Assembly: GCA_964590435.1 (NCBI GenBank)
Contig: CAZPWT010000008.1
Location: 62,001 to 126,000, forward strand
Direction: 5' to 3'
Source of the DNA: WSZJ01 sp964590435
Lineage (GTDB): Bacteria > Planctomycetota > MHYJ01 > WSZJ01
DNA: 64,000 nucleotides
Under the pieces are notes generated by a model. It ran no database searches. It was not told the origin of the DNA and saw only the letters and a list, made by a program, of their open reading frames with translations. Of the stretch, positions 16,101-23,841 are shown in pieces (position 1 is the first letter of the stretch; the number at the start of each line of letters is the position of its first letter). Position numbers and translations under genes: made by a program.

Positions 16101-16973
16101 CACGCCGTTCAGCCACACCTTCACGCTCATCGTCGTCCGCACCCGCACCCAGCCCTCGCGTTCCTCCGGGCTCGTCAGCGCCGCGTGCGTGAAGAACGTC
16201 GTCCCCCGATTCGTGAACGTCCGCACCACCGCCGTCCCGTCCGTGTCCCCCGCCGCGTGCTCCAGCGCCGCCCACACGGCCTTCCCCGTCCCCACCGCAT
16301 ACTCCGCCGCCGGCTTGAACTCCGTCTCCGGCGCCAGCACGTCGTCGAAGCACGCCGCGCCGTACATCCCGAAGAACCCGCACGACTGCCACTTCGCCAC
16401 GTGCCCCTGCGCCTTCCACTCCTCGAACGCCAGGTCCGTCCTCACCTGCGACTCGTAGAGGTTCTCGAGCCACTGGTGAAGCGCGATCTGCGTGAACACG
16501 TTCTTCGTCTTCCCGAGCAGCTCCTTCGCGAACTCGATCCGCTTCGGGATCGTCCACTGGTTGAACAGGTTCTGCTGCACGCGGCCGACGCGGAAGAGCG
16601 CCTCGACGCGCGCCGAATCGGGCTCGGCGAGGGCGAGATTCCGGACGGCGTCGGCGCCGATGTCGTTCTGGAGCCGCGAGAGCGACGCGGTGTGGATCCC
16701 CTCCCACGCGTCCCCGCTCTTCGGGTCCAGCTCCGCCGCCCGCCGGAACTCGACGAGCGCCCGGTCGGCGTCGTTCTGGTAGAGCAGGATCGCCCAGCCG
16801 AGCTTGACCTGGTCCGCGCAGGTCCTCTTAGCCTCGGGAATGCTCGTGAGCTTCGCGGTGGCCGCCTCGGCCTGGTCCTTGTCGAGCCAGAAGATGGACT
16901 CCTCGGCGCGGAGGACGGGCGCGGCGAGGAACAGCAGGAGCAGCGCCAGGCGGGCGTTCAGGGCAGGCTTCAT
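13116..16973 (-). CDS. Secreted TPR/DUF3857 protein with a disrupted transglutaminase-like domain
   Basis: The 1285-aa protein has a signal peptide (about residues 1-23) and TPR-like helices (FRRAAELDPKSGDAWEGI). A beta domain with KVWLNGVLVGVND (about 290) looks like a carbohydrate- or galactose-binding type fold. Many more TPRs follow, then a DUF3857 domain (about 710-880) and a transglutaminase-like domain. Where active members read GDCKD it reads EGQADDLFMALLRAA, so the catalytic Cys is absent. The His region is present (FLVHL) but the partner Asp is replaced (VWLWPSR). It is therefore probably a structural or peptide-binding paralogue. It is the second gene of a pair, 39 bp after the lipoprotein version, with SD GGAG before the ATG. 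Confidence 0.82.
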   Translation of the reverse strand: MKPALNARLALLLLFLAAPVLRAEESIFWLDKDQAEAATAKLTSIPEAKRTCADQVKLGWAILLYQNDADRALVEFRRAAELDPKSGDAWEGIHTASLSRLQNDIGADAVRNLALAEPDSARVEALFRVGRVQQNLFNQWTIPKRIEFAKELLGKTKNVFTQIALHQWLENLYESQVRTDLAFEEWKAQGHVAKWQSCGFFGMYGAACFDDVLAPETEFKPAAEYAVGTGKAVWAALEHAAGDTDGTAVVRTFTNRGTTFFTHAALTSPEEREGWVRVRTTMSVKVWLNGVLVGVNDLMRNEAANERWFGVTLSKGANVLLVKYTAPGFGYAHDVTIHHADGRPMTDLESAIVDKDPEVKRNGKEARAGELAAGVFTTLVPKAQDLSACSLREAVLVSQLLQGIGLSQEAEDVCSRAFEKGALSAYVQFWRGAFVAEYEFLPPSRRANVARTHQERAVALDPRFVPSLLSLAREKAAKETEAAIELLQQVLSANPACAEAWSELSAIQGGRGWRAEQRAALRKAAECGAGEFSNAAAVARDHAAELNYPAAFEVIAAIKKAQGFEAYWEEIELLGQAGKVDEQMAGLEAYRKRYPRNEGVVLEIAALRERQGKADEAEALIKEAAAMNPRNGATIQRLLQFHIDHGQLDKAKALAADIQKAPARLMAYSEATRRYLAFLGGDNDEWTKPWDMDVPKLVKEAPAPDSFGKTLHTAVLFEQRLVRVIGGDFKWIEEDEHRVVMILSKEGGEQYGQLPLGRGEWERFRVRELRVFTPDGRVLEADDAQDRGGIRMPELERGAVLEYRVSRSRGPIGVDQPAFAVETPGAFRRFNEPVRLSRYVVIMPKDANVRMVANRFDEARVTETAEAKTYAWEFRDLEEIEEELMPAPEDEWLPTVRFLSGKPSMESEIEAFRGQSLGLPVTKDVAAKAAELTKGCADREAKVRAIFKFVVSEIKAGQNRVPSHTLVEKEGQADDLFMALLRAAEIPFGVAFARVPRPMWQEYDPELGLPPYGTPIFLVHLDKSDVWLWPSRWNSWGALPNNLYGGDAMVVEGRNVTFRDLPSTPLEDKVISVRLHAKIDENAMSDVGGALVFRQGIAGMVRNQLEQVVDAAQLKTIVQQRANMFFKGVTVTKTSVNDYDLDNPELAISFEGTCKGFAQRKKDSDVITFRGMAPPLNLSQQLIQQPERKLPMRAYWAQQVTTYGKMTIELPDYADIRVPDSVALATEFGTYNLTYTLDGRTLTVERRALFNSMDIAPSRWSALGDMLKAIDDAEKRQVVLRVKGK

Positions 16974-17012
16974 GGAATCTCCGGGAATGAGGCGGAAGCT
17001 GGTTGTGGGGGG

Positions 17013-20000
17013 TTACTTCTCGGGCTCGATCACGATCTCGTCGTCCTGCGCCCGGTCGATCTCGCCGGCGAAGTCTCTCCAGGCCTTGTAGTCGCCCTTC
17101 GGGATCCGCGGCGCCTTGAGCGTCATGCCGCTCTCGACCTCGATCCGGTTCCCGTCGGCCTTCGCCTTCAGCCGGAACGACCCGAGCGGCGAGTCGCGGT
17201 CGACACCCTGCGGCAGGCTCTTCGCCTTCCACCCCGCCGGCAGTTCGAACACCACCTTCTCGCTGCGCGTCCTGGGGAACTCGAGCAGCAGGTCGTGCTC
17301 GCGCTCCGAGAGCTGGCCGTAGTTCTCGAGCATCTTGGCCGGGAAGAGCGACGGGCGGATGACGACGCCGCGGCCTTCCTTGCGGGCGAAGTGCGGGACG
17401 CTGTACTCGGCCGTGTACTCGACCGGGAGGTTGTAGTTCGAGAGGTCGTTGAAGGAGAGCTTGTCGACCTTCACGGAGTCAAACACGCGGCTGTACCACT
17501 CCTCCCAGACCTTCTCGCGCTTGGAGCCTTCCTGGAACCGGCCGCGCATCATGCCGGCGTCCATTCCCGTCACCGTCCCCTTCTCGACGATCTTCGCGCT
17601 TCCGTCCTCCGCGATCGTGACGGTGATGACGCGCTGGCGGCCGTTCATCTCGGGCGGGAGCCATTCGCTGATCGTCGCGGCGGCCTTGTCGTCCTGGCGG
17701 ACGATGAAGACGAGCGCGCCCTGGTCCATCGAGGGGAGGTCCTTCACCGAGTAGTACCGCGCCGTGCCGTCCACGAACATCCCCTTGCCGTTCCCCGCGT
17801 CCGGGACCCACGCGATGCAGTGGTCGAACACTTTCATCGAGGGCAGCCCCGTCGCGAGCGCGCCGCCCTGGTTCGTGCGGATCAGGACGAGGTTCGCCTC
17901 CTCCCCCGCCTCCCGCATCATCGTCACGAACAGCGTCGCCGTGTCCTTGCAGTCCCCGTAGTGCCGCTCGAACGTCTCGCTCGCCTTGAACGGCAGGTAC
18001 GCGTGGTTCTCAAGGCCGAGCGCCTCGTACCGCGTGCGGCTGACGAGGAGCTGGTGAAGCGCCTCGATCTTCTCCATCCGCGTCTTCTTGCCCGCGACGG
18101 CCTTCTTGACCTCTTCCTTCATTTCCTCGGACGCCTCGAAGCGGTCGCGGACCAGCCCGCTGAACCACTCGCCGACGTCCTGCCAGGTCTTGAAGGTCGA
18201 GAAGTGCAGGTACGGGACCGTCTCGTAGAACGCCGGCATCAGCGGCTCTTCCTTGATGTAGCCGACGTTCGAGATCTCCCACGTGGTGACGAGCTTCCCG
18301 TCCTTCTGCGTGATCTCGGGCTTGTCCGTGAACCGGACCGCCTCGTGGTAGATCGGCTTCGACTCGGGATGCACCAGCGTGACCTTCGCCGCGGCAACCG
18401 GCTGGAACTCCGGCTGGAGCGGCAGGAGGAGGCCGAAGTACCCCTTGTAGCGGGGCTCGCCGCTCTCCTCCATCTGGAACTCCATGACGATCACGTCGCC
18501 GGCGTTGGTGTTGGGGAAGCGGCAGTTCCACTGCCCCTCGCGGCGCTCGCCCTCGACCACGGTGCCGTCGGGGCGGATCAGCCGGGCGGTCTTGAACTCC
18601 GCGCGGCCGCCGCTGAACGTATCGAAGTGCCCGCCGATCGCGGACGCGAACTGGAACGCGCGCGCCGCGGTTTCGTCGTGCAGCTTGATGACCTGCTGCG
18701 TGAAGTAATTACAGGTGCCGTTCTCGTTCACGAAGACCAGGTCGTGCTTGAACACGTACGTCGCGGTCTCGTCGCCTTCCTTCTTCGAGGCCTTCGCGGC
18801 GTCGAGGTACGGCTTGAGGTCCACCTCGTACCCGCGCCAGAACTCCTTCTCCTTCGGCTTGAGCGACCGCAGCCGCTTCGTCACGTCCGGCATGTTCGGC
18901 CGCACGGCCAGCGCGCCGTCGAACCACGCGATCGCCTCGTCGTTCTTCCCGGCCGAGATCGCGCAGTTCGCGGCGGAGATCATCGCCGTCGTGTTCTCCG
19001 GCGAGATCGCCAGCGCCGCCCGGTAGCGCTCCATCGCGCGGTCCCACAGCGCCTGCGACTCGAAAATCGCCGCCGCCAGCAGGTGCGCGTTCACGTCGAA
19101 CGGCTGGATCGCCAGCCGCCCGTCGCACAGCTCGATCGCCTTCCCGAACTGCCCCGTCCGCCGGTACACGCCGATCAGCTGCCCGCGCACCGAGAAATCC
19201 AGCCCCCACCCCGCGAGCCTCTCCTCCAGGTACTTCGTCTGCTCCACCGGCGCCTGGTCCGACATCCGCGCCAGGTCCGCCTTCGCGATCCCGTGGTTCG
19301 GGAAGTCCTTGATGATCCCCTGGTAGATCTTCTTCGCCTCGTTCACCCAGACCCCGCCGCGCCGCGCGTAAAGCATCGCCAGCTCCATCCGCGCCATCAC
19401 CATCCCCTTGCGTGCGGCGAGCGCCTCCTTGAAGCGCGCTTCCGCCTTGTCGTCGATCTGCCCGGCGTGGAATTCGCCGTCACGGCAGAGGAGAAGCGGC
19501 GACCCGGGGGACAAGTCGAGGGCGCGGTTCAGCGCGGGGACACGGCGGTTCTTGGCGTCCTCGGCGTTGCTCAGCCAGAGCCAGAACACCGGCTCCCCAT
19601 CGGCGAGTTTGACGGCCTCGCGCAGCAGGTCGCGCGCGCCGCGGTCGTTTTCGTCCAGCTCGCGCCGCTGCACCTTCAGGAACGCGAGCCGCGCCCGTGA
19701 CAGCGCGTCCGCCGCGTCGGCCTTGACCTTCTCGAGCAGGACGCCTTCCGACCCGAGATCCACCTTCGCCAGTTCGGTGCCCGACGGCTCCGATGCCTTC
19801 AGCGCCTTGGCCTTCTGCAGGTCGCCTTCGCTCTCCCAGCCGGCCAGCTTGCTCCCGCCGGGCTCCGTCAGCCGCAGCGAGAATTCCCACGTGTAGTCCT
19901 CGAGGTTCTTCGTGTCCTCGCCGCCGCCTTTCTGGCAGCACTTCACGAGGATCACGTTCCAGCCCTTCTCCAGCACCGCGCCGGCGGCGTCCTGGTCGAA

Positions 20001-20819
20001 CCCGGCCTGCCGGTAGCAGTCCGACGCGAGCACGGCGACGCCGTTGACCCACACCTTCGTGGCGCCGTCGGAAGCGATCCGCACCGCCACCGGCCGCGTC
20101 GACTCGCTCTTCACGAGCGCCGCCGCGTATCCGCAGACGTCGGAGTTGAGGCGAAAGAGCTGCGACATGTCGACGGTGCCGAAGCGGGCGCGGGCGGCCG
20201 AGCGGAACCAGCGGTTCTTGCCGTGCTTGCCTTCGTATTCGGAGGCGAGGGAGAAGTCCTTTTCGGGCCCGTACGCGGTCTTGAAGCCGGTTTCCGACTC
20301 GTTGTCGAACGGCCCGCACAGGAACCAGTCGCGGACGAATCCGAGCTCGACGGCTTCCTTCTCGGCGTCCTCGATCTTGCCTTTCCCGCGGGCGACCAGC
20401 ATCCGGTAATTCCGTGCCTGGGCCTCGGCGAGCGGGTGCAGCGACTTCGGCAGCAGCCTCTCGATCGCGCGGCCGATTTCCTCGGTCACGTCGTCGTCGG
20501 CGAAGTCCGCGGCCTCCATGTAGCGCGACCAGTAGTAGTCGCACATCGGGGAGCCGGCGTTCGCGGCCATAAGCGCCTCGTACGACTTCATCATGGCGTC
20601 GAAGTCGCCCGCGAGCATCTGGCGCAGGGCGGCCTCCTCGTCGCCGAGCGCCACCGTCTTCGGCGGCGCGGGTTTGTCCGCCGGCTTGTCGGCGGGTTTC
20701 TCCGTCGCCGCCGTGGAGCCGCCGCCCGTATCGGCGGGTTTCTTCTCGGATTCCGAAGAGCACCCCGTGAAGAGCGAAGCGAGGAACAATGCAAGCGCGG
20801 CGAAAGGAAGCTGACGCAT
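17013..20819 (-). CDS. TPR/DUF3857/transglutaminase lipoprotein
   Basis: The 1268-aa protein starts with a lipoprotein signal whose lipobox is LFTGC (Cys about residue 19), so it is membrane-anchored. A KPADKPADKPAPP linker follows. The order then is a helical region, a KVWVNGVAVLASD beta domain, TPR arrays, DUF3857, and a transglutaminase core with an intact Cys (HYGDCKDTATLFV), His (FDHCIAWVPD) and Asp (FVDGTARYY). Family members act in the periplasm or outer membrane, and some cleave or cross-link peptide substrates. The start MRQLPFAALAL is preferred over the upstream Met because it gives a clean lipobox and has GGGAG just before it. The next gene downstream is its paralogue with a dead centre. 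Confidence 0.85.
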   Translation of the reverse strand: MRQLPFAALALFLASLFTGCSSESEKKPADTGGGSTAATEKPADKPADKPAPPKTVALGDEEAALRQMLAGDFDAMMKSYEALMAANAGSPMCDYYWSRYMEAADFADDDVTEEIGRAIERLLPKSLHPLAEAQARNYRMLVARGKGKIEDAEKEAVELGFVRDWFLCGPFDNESETGFKTAYGPEKDFSLASEYEGKHGKNRWFRSAARARFGTVDMSQLFRLNSDVCGYAAALVKSESTRPVAVRIASDGATKVWVNGVAVLASDCYRQAGFDQDAAGAVLEKGWNVILVKCCQKGGGEDTKNLEDYTWEFSLRLTEPGGSKLAGWESEGDLQKAKALKASEPSGTELAKVDLGSEGVLLEKVKADAADALSRARLAFLKVQRRELDENDRGARDLLREAVKLADGEPVFWLWLSNAEDAKNRRVPALNRALDLSPGSPLLLCRDGEFHAGQIDDKAEARFKEALAARKGMVMARMELAMLYARRGGVWVNEAKKIYQGIIKDFPNHGIAKADLARMSDQAPVEQTKYLEERLAGWGLDFSVRGQLIGVYRRTGQFGKAIELCDGRLAIQPFDVNAHLLAAAIFESQALWDRAMERYRAALAISPENTTAMISAANCAISAGKNDEAIAWFDGALAVRPNMPDVTKRLRSLKPKEKEFWRGYEVDLKPYLDAAKASKKEGDETATYVFKHDLVFVNENGTCNYFTQQVIKLHDETAARAFQFASAIGGHFDTFSGGRAEFKTARLIRPDGTVVEGERREGQWNCRFPNTNAGDVIVMEFQMEESGEPRYKGYFGLLLPLQPEFQPVAAAKVTLVHPESKPIYHEAVRFTDKPEITQKDGKLVTTWEISNVGYIKEEPLMPAFYETVPYLHFSTFKTWQDVGEWFSGLVRDRFEASEEMKEEVKKAVAGKKTRMEKIEALHQLLVSRTRYEALGLENHAYLPFKASETFERHYGDCKDTATLFVTMMREAGEEANLVLIRTNQGGALATGLPSMKVFDHCIAWVPDAGNGKGMFVDGTARYYSVKDLPSMDQGALVFIVRQDDKAAATISEWLPPEMNGRQRVITVTIAEDGSAKIVEKGTVTGMDAGMMRGRFQEGSKREKVWEEWYSRVFDSVKVDKLSFNDLSNYNLPVEYTAEYSVPHFARKEGRGVVIRPSLFPAKMLENYGQLSEREHDLLLEFPRTRSEKVVFELPAGWKAKSLPQGVDRDSPLGSFRLKAKADGNRIEVESGMTLKAPRIPKGDYKAWRDFAGEIDRAQDDEIVIEPEK

Positions 20820-20910
20820 GGAAGACTCCCGATGGGAGAAGAAACCCTGAGGAAGAAGGGGGGGCACTATAACGCGGGGGAGGGGGGAGACTGAACGGGG
20901 AAAAAGGGAC

Positions 20911-21023
20911 ACGAAACGAAAAACGAAAAAGGAAAAACGAAAAAGGAAAAGGGAGCTCAACGACGCGTTTCGGCAGGCCGTGCTGTCCTTTTCTTTTTTC
21001 CTTTTTCCTTTTTCGTTTTTCGT
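20911..21023 (-). repeat. Inverted pair of heptamer arrays (GAAAAAG / TTTTTCC type)
   Basis: Left arm 20911-20952 reads ACGAAAC, GAAAAAC, GAAAAAG, GAAAAAC, GAAAAAG, GAAAAGG. Right arm 20989-21023 reads TTTTCTT, TTTTCCT, TTTTCCT, TTTTCGT, TTTTCGT. The arms are near reverse complements with a 36-nt centre. The right arm lies 15 nt after the stop of the acyltransferase gene. A strong purine/pyrimidine strand bias makes this stretch stand out in 68% GC DNA. It could fold as a long terminator-like stem in RNA. Confidence 0.75.
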
Positions 21024-21038
21024 TTCGTTGTTGCCTTT

Positions 21039-22001
21039 TTACTTCAAGGGGCTGACTCCCCCCGGCAATCCCGCCACCTTCCTGGCGATGTTGCTCACCG
21101 GCTCGGCATCCCCCCAGTACGGGTCGAAGATGTACCACTGCTCCGCGTTCTCGCGGATCTTCGCCTCCAGCACCTTCACCAGCGCCTGCATCATGATCGC
21201 CCCCCTCTCCTGCTTCGTCCCCTTCGCCGGGATCGGGATCGGCGGCTCCACCTCGGCCTTGTACTTCCCTCCCTTCCCCAGCGTCACGAACGCCGGCAGG
21301 AGCGGCGCGTCCGTCGCGATCGACAGGATCGCCGGGCCCCTCGGGAACTTCGCGCGCCGCCCGAAGAAATCGAGCTCGATCGGGTCGGACTCGACGAAAT
21401 TCCGGTCCGTGAGCATGCAGACGACCCGGTTCCGGTCGAGCGCCCGCATCATGTCCAGCGGCGACATCTGCCCCGGCGCGATCGTGATCACTTCCAGCCC
21501 GTGCGCCCGCCGCATCTCGTCGCGCCACTGGTTGATCGCCGCGTTCGTCGGGTCCGGCACCCCCACCGCCGTCACCTGCTTCCCCTGCAGGCTCAGCGTC
21601 ACCCCGCCCAGCTCCCAGCACCCCAGGTGCGCCGTCGCCAGGATCACGCCCTTCCCCGCCTTCAGCGCCTCGTCCACCCGCTCGATCCCCTGCATCGGGT
21701 GGAACATCCGGTCGACCCACGCGTGCGTCATCCTCGGGATTCGGAAGTAGTCCATGAGGAAGAGCCCGTAGTTCATGAGCAGGCGGTCCGCGGCCTTCGC
21801 CAGGTCCGCCCCCGGCGGCAGCACCGGCTCGAGGTTCTTCTCCACGATCTTCCGCACCTTCCCGAACTCCCCGAACGAAATCACCCAGCGCGTCCGGAGC
21901 TTCGCGAAGGCGCGCGCCATCCAGCGCGGCATCCAGCCGACGAGGCGGGTGAGCCCGTTGAAGCGCCGGATCTGGCGCGCAATGTCAGCGTCCGAGCTCA
22001 C
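21039..22001 (-). CDS. Lysophospholipid acyltransferase of the LpxL/HtrB type
   Basis: The 320-aa protein starts at a GTG that overlaps the rhomboid stop region by 17 nt. The membrane-proximal N-terminus is followed by the acyltransferase signature HLGCWE (His125 to Glu130, HX4E type) in VILATAHLGCWELGG. It continues with DRNFVESDPIELDFFGR and PRGPAILSIATDAPLLP. These are the lauroyl/myristoyl transferase motifs that use acyl-ACP to acylate a lipid A precursor or a related headgroup. It lies downstream of an ACP and a dehydratase, so it may take a locally made acyl chain. The upstream portion of the long reading frame is a shadow of the rhomboid gene. Confidence 0.88.
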   Translation of the reverse strand: MSSDADIARQIRRFNGLTRLVGWMPRWMARAFAKLRTRWVISFGEFGKVRKIVEKNLEPVLPPGADLAKAADRLLMNYGLFLMDYFRIPRMTHAWVDRMFHPMQGIERVDEALKAGKGVILATAHLGCWELGGVTLSLQGKQVTAVGVPDPTNAAINQWRDEMRRAHGLEVITIAPGQMSPLDMMRALDRNRVVCMLTDRNFVESDPIELDFFGRRAKFPRGPAILSIATDAPLLPAFVTLGKGGKYKAEVEPPIPIPAKGTKQERGAIMMQALVKVLEAKIRENAEQWYIFDPYWGDAEPVSNIARKVAGLPGGVSPLK

Positions 22002-23091
22002 CGCGCGCCTCCCGGGATTCGAGGTCCTTGCGCCGTTCCTCCCACTCCGGCAGCGGGATGCCCAGTTCTTTCCAACGCTGGAGATGCCGCAGCAGTTCCC
22101 GGTCGTCTCCGCGTTTCTTGATGAGAATCGCCTGGTTGTGCCCGAGTTCCGGCCCACGAAATCCGGCATCCATCGCAAGCGAATAGAAGGCTGCCGCCAC
22201 CTTCTCTCGACCTTCCTTGTGTTCAGCCGCGCCGTACGCGAAGAACTCCTCAGGGTCGCGTGCAAAGGGCGCGTGGCGCGCCTTCTCGACGAGTTCGAGG
22301 GCGCGGCGCTCATGGCCATGGACGGAGGCGGCAAAGGCGGCGGCGGCCAGGTCCCCCGCGTTCCACCGGTTGAAGACGCTGACCGAGGCCAGCCCGGCGA
22401 GGGCCGCCAGGAAGGCCGCGAGCTTGAGGGGAGAAGGGCGGTCGGCGAACTGTCCGCGCTGGAACCCGCCGAGCGCCGGAAGTACGGCGGCGGAAATGGC
22501 CCAGCCGCCGAACAGACCTCCGAGGTGCGCCGCATTCGAAATGCCGGGCCCGCCGGCCGCGGCCGTCACCTGGTTGATTCCGAGTCCCAGGAAGATGTTG
22601 ATCAGGACCCAGGTGACCAGCTGCTTCGACCCGGGATCCCGCATCACGGCCTTGAACGACCCCAGTTTCACGCGCTCGAACCGGATGTAGCAGCCGACGA
22701 CCCCGAAGATCGCCCCCGACGCCCCGACGCTGCCCCGGTCGAAGATCATGCTGGCGAGCGAGGCCGCAATCCCGGCGCCGAAGTAGATCGCGGCGAACCG
22801 CGCGGAACCGATGTTCCTCTCGAGAAGCGGGCAGAGCTGCCAGAGCGCGTACATGTTGAGCGCCACGTGCAGCAGGCTTCCGTGCATGAAGATCGACGTG
22901 ACCGGCCGCCAGTACTCCCCGAGTACGAAGGCCATCGACCGGTTCGCGGCCCAGTCCTTCAGCGCGGCCCCTCTTCCGTCGGGCATCGCAAAATCGGTGG
23001 CAACGAACAGGACCAGGCATGCGCCGAGCAGCCCGATCGAAACCGGGAACGCCTCGAGCGGCGAGCGACCCTGCCAGCGCTCGAACCTCAT
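21985..23091 (-). CDS. Rhomboid intramembrane serine protease with C-terminal helical extension
   Basis: The 368-aa protein carries the rhomboid core in six or seven membrane helices. The core has MHGSLLHVALNMYALW, the catalytic Ser125 in GASGAIFG and His189 in NAAHLGGLFGG. The C-terminal 120 residues are a soluble TPR-like region (RRALELVEKARHAPFARDP, and a second AAAFYSLAMDAGFRG). Rhomboids cleave within or near transmembrane segments of substrates. The ATG overlaps the dehydratase stop as ATGA. Its position between fatty-acid-type genes is unusual and may be accidental. Confidence 0.9.
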   Translation of the reverse strand: MRFERWQGRSPLEAFPVSIGLLGACLVLFVATDFAMPDGRGAALKDWAANRSMAFVLGEYWRPVTSIFMHGSLLHVALNMYALWQLCPLLERNIGSARFAAIYFGAGIAASLASMIFDRGSVGASGAIFGVVGCYIRFERVKLGSFKAVMRDPGSKQLVTWVLINIFLGLGINQVTAAAGGPGISNAAHLGGLFGGWAISAAVLPALGGFQRGQFADRPSPLKLAAFLAALAGLASVSVFNRWNAGDLAAAAFAASVHGHERRALELVEKARHAPFARDPEEFFAYGAAEHKEGREKVAAAFYSLAMDAGFRGPELGHNQAILIKKRGDDRELLRHLQRWKELGIPLPEWEERRKDLESREARGELGR

Positions 23092-23510
23092 GCCGGCGCC
23101 GCCGAAAGCACCAGCTCTCCCTCGGCCGCCACCACGCCGCCGGCCAGCACCCGCACCGCGACCTTGCAGAGCGCGCCGAAGACGCCGGCGACCGTGATCT
23201 CGAAGACGACGTCGACGGGCGGCAGGACCGGCACCTTCAAGCGGAACTTCGAGACGTCCGCCAGGAACCCGCCGCCGCCCTTCCCTTTCGCGGCCAGCAG
23301 CACGATCGCCGCGGACTGCGCCGCGCCCTCGATCAGCGCGACCCCGGGAACCACCGGATTGCCCGGGAAATGCCCGGTGAGCCACGCGTCGCCTCGCTCG
23401 AACCGCTTCAGCCCCCGCCCTTTTACTCCAGGCTCGTCGACCTCGACGGCGTCGACCGTCAGGATCGGGGGCCTGTGGGGGATCCACGCAGAGGGATCGT
23501 CGATGCGCAT
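23088..23510 (-). CDS. Hotdog-fold 3-hydroxyacyl-ACP dehydratase (FabZ-like)
   Basis: The 140-aa protein has the FabZ catalytic segment GHFPGNPVVPGVALIEGAAQ, with His47 and Glu61 in place, preceded by PHRPPILTVD. It would dehydrate 3-hydroxyacyl-ACP. A glycine-rich loop (KGKGGGG) is the only oddity. It lies 24 nt after an ACP gene and overlaps the rhomboid by ATGA. A TAGAAT hexamer begins 15 nt upstream of the ATG (minus strand). Confidence 0.9.
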   Translation of the reverse strand: MRIDDPSAWIPHRPPILTVDAVEVDEPGVKGRGLKRFERGDAWLTGHFPGNPVVPGVALIEGAAQSAAIVLLAAKGKGGGGFLADVSKFRLKVPVLPPVDVVFEITVAGVFGALCKVAVRVLAGGVVAAEGELVLSAAPA

Positions 23511-23534
23511 CGCCGGCGCATTCTACCCGTCGCC

Positions 23535-23795
23535 CTACAGCGCGGCGCGCTTCTCCCGGACGAACTCCGCCAGCGCGTTGACGCTCGCGAACGCCTTCTT
23601 GCCGACCTCGGCGTCGGCGATGCGGATGCCGTAGAGGCGCTCGATGCCGACGACGAGCTCCAGCGCGTCGATCGAGTCGAGGCCGAGCCCTTCGCCGAAC
23701 AGCGGCGCGGCGGGATCGATCGCCGCGGGCGCGAGGTCCAGCTTGAGCCGCGTGATGATCAGGTTCTTCAGGTCCGCGATCATGTCTTCAGCCAT
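23535..23795 (-). CDS. Acyl carrier protein
   Basis: The 86-aa protein has the phosphopantetheine site LGLDSIDALEL with Ser41, and the usual acidic helices. It differs from housekeeping AcpP in its flanks. It lies with a dehydratase and an LpxL-type acyltransferase, as in aryl-polyene-like or specialised lipid clusters. No ketosynthase is seen in the window. Confidence 0.92.
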   Translation of the reverse strand: MAEDMIADLKNLIITRLKLDLAPAAIDPAAPLFGEGLGLDSIDALELVVGIERLYGIRIADAEVGKKAFASVNALAEFVREKRAAL

Positions 23796-23841
23796 GGGGC
23801 GGGGAGTGGACCAAACGAACGGGGGGGAGTCAATGAAGGGG

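Noticed and set aside
14763..19700. A 1645-codon plus-strand frame across the DUF3857 genes
   Set aside because: It is antisense to two genes with signal peptides, domains and consistent codon use. Its translation is rich in Arg, Leu and His and has no family features, as expected for an antisense frame in high-GC DNA.
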